Source: Sphingosinicella sp. BN140058 | GTDB lineage: Bacteria; Pseudomonadota; Alphaproteobacteria; Sphingomonadales; Sphingomonadaceae | NCBI RefSeq assembly: GCF_004135585.1 | Contig: NZ_CP035502.1 | Span: 124,001 to 188,000 of the forward strand | Length of the DNA stretch: 64,000 nucleotides | Reading direction: 5' to 3' | In this document: one piece after another, positions 61,802 to 64,000 of the stretch | How the letters are laid out: every line of letters starts with the position of its first letter | Position numbering within the stretch: position 1 is the first letter of the stretch | Position numbers and translations under genes: made by a program | Notes under the pieces: model-generated | What the model was told of the DNA's origin: nothing | What the model saw: the letters and a program-made list of their open reading frames with translations, nothing else | Database searches by the model: none

Positions 61802-62011
61802 TTAGCTGTGGGTGTAACCGTCGCGCTCGATGCCGAGCCAAATGCCTTGGAGCTGGACCATCCAGCAGCCATTGAGGCCGTTCCATTTGATGCGACGACG
61901 GAAGGCGAGATACGAACCGGTGAACGGCTCGCGCCCGTTCATCTGCTCTCGCCCGAACAGGCGGAGGAAGGCACGGCGTGCGGCCGGAGGCGGTGGTGGG
62001 CTAAAGCGCAT
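61802..62011 (-). CDS. Small basic protein
   Basis: 69 residues, Arg-rich with RRRIKWNGLNGCWMVQLQGIWLG. AAGGAGAGACACTC precedes the ATG. Unrecognised. Confidence 0.6.
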   Translation of the reverse strand: MRFSPPPPPAARRAFLRLFGREQMNGREPFTGSYLAFRRRIKWNGLNGCWMVQLQGIWLGIERDGYTHS

Positions 62012-62032
62012 GAGTGTCTCTCCTTGTGGGTG

Positions 62033-62728
62033 TCAGGCGGCGAGGACGGCATCGATGCGAGTGACAAGCGCGATCGCGTGTGGGTCAGAGCCGAGGCGGT
62101 CGGTGATGAGGCGCCGCGCCGCCGAGAGAACCGTGCCGGCATCTTCCGGGGTGTGAGTGCCCGGCGCCCGGATCGTCGCAGGGGAGGGTACAGATGCGGC
62201 GGTCCCGGTACGGCCTGGATAGGCAGCAGCGAGGCGCTCTGCGAAGCCGTCGAGGGTGTCTTGGAGTGCTGGTCCGTTGACAGCTCGTTGAGAGCGGGCG
62301 CACGCGTTGGCAAGGGCATCGACGCGGTCGTTGATCGTGCCGCGATTCTGGTGAGCGCGAATCCACTGGACAGCAACTCGATCGCCGACAAGTGACTTGA
62401 GGAAGGCGATCTCCTGCCAAAGTGCCAGGTGTGCGATGGCGCCGCCCTTCTTGCGCCAGCCGCCGGAGCGCCAGCCGTCCAACCACTCGTTGTAGCCCTT
62501 CACGGCCAATTGGCTGTCGCAGAGGATGGTGGCCGGCCCTTGGGACTGAAGGCTATCTGCGTAGAGGAGCAGTGCCTCGAGGAGGCCGCGGAGCTCCATC
62601 TCATTGTTGGTCGTAGCGGCGACTGGGATGGCGCGTTCGATGAGAAGGCCGTTGCCCTGGGCGACGAGACCGTAGGCGCCAGCGCCGGGGTTGCCGATAC
62701 AGCTGCCATCGGTTGCGATCGTGATCAT
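62033..62728 (-). CDS. rnhA: RNase HI with C-terminal extension
   Basis: 231 residues. The catalytic carboxylates are visible: Asp in ATDGSC, Glu in NNEMELRG, Asp in LCDSQ and Asp in NDRVDALAN. RNase HI removes RNA from RNA-DNA hybrids. The last ~75 residues are Ala-rich and not part of the catalytic domain. GAGGGATGAAAG precedes the ATG. Confidence 0.9.
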   Translation of the reverse strand: MITIATDGSCIGNPGAGAYGLVAQGNGLLIERAIPVAATTNNEMELRGLLEALLLYADSLQSQGPATILCDSQLAVKGYNEWLDGWRSGGWRKKGGAIAHLALWQEIAFLKSLVGDRVAVQWIRAHQNRGTINDRVDALANACARSQRAVNGPALQDTLDGFAERLAAAYPGRTGTAASVPSPATIRAPGTHTPEDAGTVLSAARRLITDRLGSDPHAIALVTRIDAVLAA

Positions 62729-62823
62729 CTTTCATCCCTCATGATGGTTTCAAGCCTGAGAAGATCGATGAGGACACCGAGCCATTCACCCGGCCGCTGT
62801 CGGCAGCGAACACGTTAGCGGGC

Positions 62824-62861
62824 AAAAAAAAGACCCGCCTCGGGATGCCGAGGCGGGTCGC
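62824..62861 (-). terminator. Intrinsic terminator
   Basis: GACCCGCCTCGG/CCGAGGCGGGTC stem with a long TTTTTTTT run on the minus strand. Confidence 0.9.
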
Positions 62862-62886
62862 GAGAGCAGACCGTTGCGGGATGTGG

Positions 62887-63420
62887 TCAGAACGGTCTGA
62901 GCATCGCTTGAGTAAGGATCGGCTTGCCGGAATTGGGGGTGAGGAGATTGTCGTGCATCGCGTTCGTGTAGCTCTGGCCATCGAATGCGATCGGCAAGAT
63001 GGCAAGGCGATTGCCAGCGGCAACGGTGGTGACGCCGATGCGCGGCATGCCATTGTCCACGCCGGGGAGCAGAACAATGGGAAGGTAGCCGACGGAGATC
63101 GACTCCTTGCGGACGGGCCTGCCGCCAGCTAGCGTCCAGATCTGGGCGCGACACCCGCCGCTGCCGCACCAGCCCTGCGACTTGATGTAGACGACGAAGT
63201 AATTGGTGTTCGCGATCCGGGTGCCGGCGATGCTGCCATGCTCGCCTTCGCTGCTCGCGATTGCCGCGCGCTTAATCGAGTCCGGGAACGTTGAATTGAC
63301 CTGAGATGCCGGGGTGTTGCGCGCCTGCGCGACGGAGGCCGTCGAAGTCCCGAGAGCTGCGATAGCCATCATAGCTGCTGCTGCAGTGGAGAGGCTGGTC
63401 ATTCTGAGGTTTCTGAGCAT
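62887..63420 (-). CDS. Exported unrecognised protein
   Basis: 177 residues with a signal peptide (MTSLSTAAAAMMAIAALGTS) and Cys-rich GWCGSGGCRAQIW. Mature part beta-rich. GAGGAACGAAAA precedes the ATG. Confidence 0.65.
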   Translation of the reverse strand: MLRNLRMTSLSTAAAAMMAIAALGTSTASVAQARNTPASQVNSTFPDSIKRAAIASSEGEHGSIAGTRIANTNYFVVYIKSQGWCGSGGCRAQIWTLAGGRPVRKESISVGYLPIVLLPGVDNGMPRIGVTTVAAGNRLAILPIAFDGQSYTNAMHDNLLTPNSGKPILTQAMLRPF

Positions 63421-63440
63421 TTTTCGTTCCTCGGAGGGGT

Positions 63441-64000
63441 TCATGAGAAGCAATTCATCAGAAGGAGAAGATTCTCTCCATAATTGTTCCTCGTCGTGCC
63501 TTTGTCGATCGTCGCCGGGTCGCCAGAGATATTCCTGAGACCGAAATTGTAGGACGCGAAGGTTGCCTGCATCAGCTGAGCCGGGGTTAAGCGAGGATAC
63601 TTGCTTTTGAGAATGCTCATGTTGCTCTTAACGATCGCCGCCGCTTTATCGGCCGCGTAAGCGAGGTGGTGGGCTTGCTCCCTCGTCACGCCCGGCTGCC
63701 TCGTCAGCTGAAAGACGCCCATGCCGGGGTCAGCCGGATTGGGGTTGTCGATCGAGAGGAAGTTCGTCTCTCGGACGCCGATTGCTGCGAGCATACGCCA
63801 ATCTATGCCGTACTTCCTTGCTGCAGCCTGAAGAGTGGCCTTGGCCTGCATGGCCCGTTGAATGGCCGCCCGTTCAGATTGCGCCATGGCGACGCCTCGG
63901 CTGCACTGGCTGGCCGATCCCGTCGGCAGCCCGGGGCTCGGGGTTGGCGCACGCGGCGGCGTGGGCGTTGCGGTTGACGGCGTCCCAGGCTTTGTGCCCG
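63441..64000 (-). CDS. Lysozyme-like (SLT) enzyme, C-terminal part (runs off right edge)
   Basis: The visible 186 residues end with a lytic-transglycosylase/lysozyme-like domain: AAIGVRETNF (E catalytic), GMGVFQLTRQPG, and ASYNFGLRN. Before it is a Pro/Thr-rich linker (TPTPPRAPTPSPG), so this is the C-terminal module of a longer protein whose start is outside the window. It may cut peptidoglycan during pilus or conjugation-machine assembly. The in-frame ATG at 63887 is not taken as start because the frame stays open to the edge. Confidence 0.7.
   Translation of the reverse strand, partial: GTKPGTPSTATPTPPRAPTPSPGLPTGSASQCSRGVAMAQSERAAIQRAMQAKATLQAAARKYGIDWRMLAAIGVRETNFLSIDNPNPADPGMGVFQLTRQPGVTREQAHHLAYAADKAAAIVKSNMSILKSKYPRLTPAQLMQATFASYNFGLRNISGDPATIDKGTTRNNYGENLLLLMNCFS

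Overview
The window looks like accessory DNA of a large extrachromosomal element, most likely a megaplasmid or other conjugative replicon of a GC-rich alphaproteobacterium, possibly a sphingomonad. The reasons are the uniformly GC-rich codon use, an RpoH-type sigma factor, long runs of small unrecognised genes, orphan DNA methyltransferases, toxin-antitoxin and Fic-type genes and pilin-like genes. No rRNA, convincing tRNA, transposase, CRISPR array, replication initiator or phage structural gene was found. The host assignment is an inference and no search was run.

Layout. At 1-1.5 kb a plus-strand coiled-coil gene is preceded by a dense array of hairpins. At 1.7-24.8 kb lies a minus-strand train of about 40 small genes, mostly unrecognised. 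Recognisable members are a calcineurin-like phosphatase, a nucleotidyltransferase-fold protein, a receiver-like (cREC) protein and an ATP-grasp-like protein. Many of these genes are separated by a repeated intergenic module made of an intrinsic terminator, a short GC-rich spacer and a hairpin that pairs the ribosome-binding site of the next gene. At 24.9-30.2 kb there are two pairs of plus-strand pilin-like genes around a NADAR gene. At 30.7-44.9 kb there are eight members of one small-protein family (five nearly identical), a Fic protein with palindromic operator-like sites, an exported/membrane protein pair, a TonB-C-domain protein and a subtilisin-like autotransporter. At 45-51 kb there are a RES-type toxin with its antitoxin, a C5-cytosine methyltransferase and a second, unusual DNA methylase. 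At 50.6-57.6 kb there is a transcription-related cluster: a protein with three alpha-CTD-like domains, an RpoH-like sigma factor, a thermonuclease and a second sigma-like protein. At 59.9-63 kb there are a DpdA-like transglycosylase and RNase HI, and a partial lysozyme-like gene runs off the right edge.

How it may work together. The sigma factors and the triple alpha-CTD protein suggest that the element retunes host RNA polymerase. The repeated terminator-leader modules suggest a shared control of many genes at the level of elongation or translation. The methyltransferases, DpdA-like protein and NADAR protein all concern DNA or guanine/ADP-ribose chemistry and could take part in DNA marking or anti-defence. 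The pilin-like, exported and autotransporter genes point to cell-surface functions. All of these links are inferred from gene content only.
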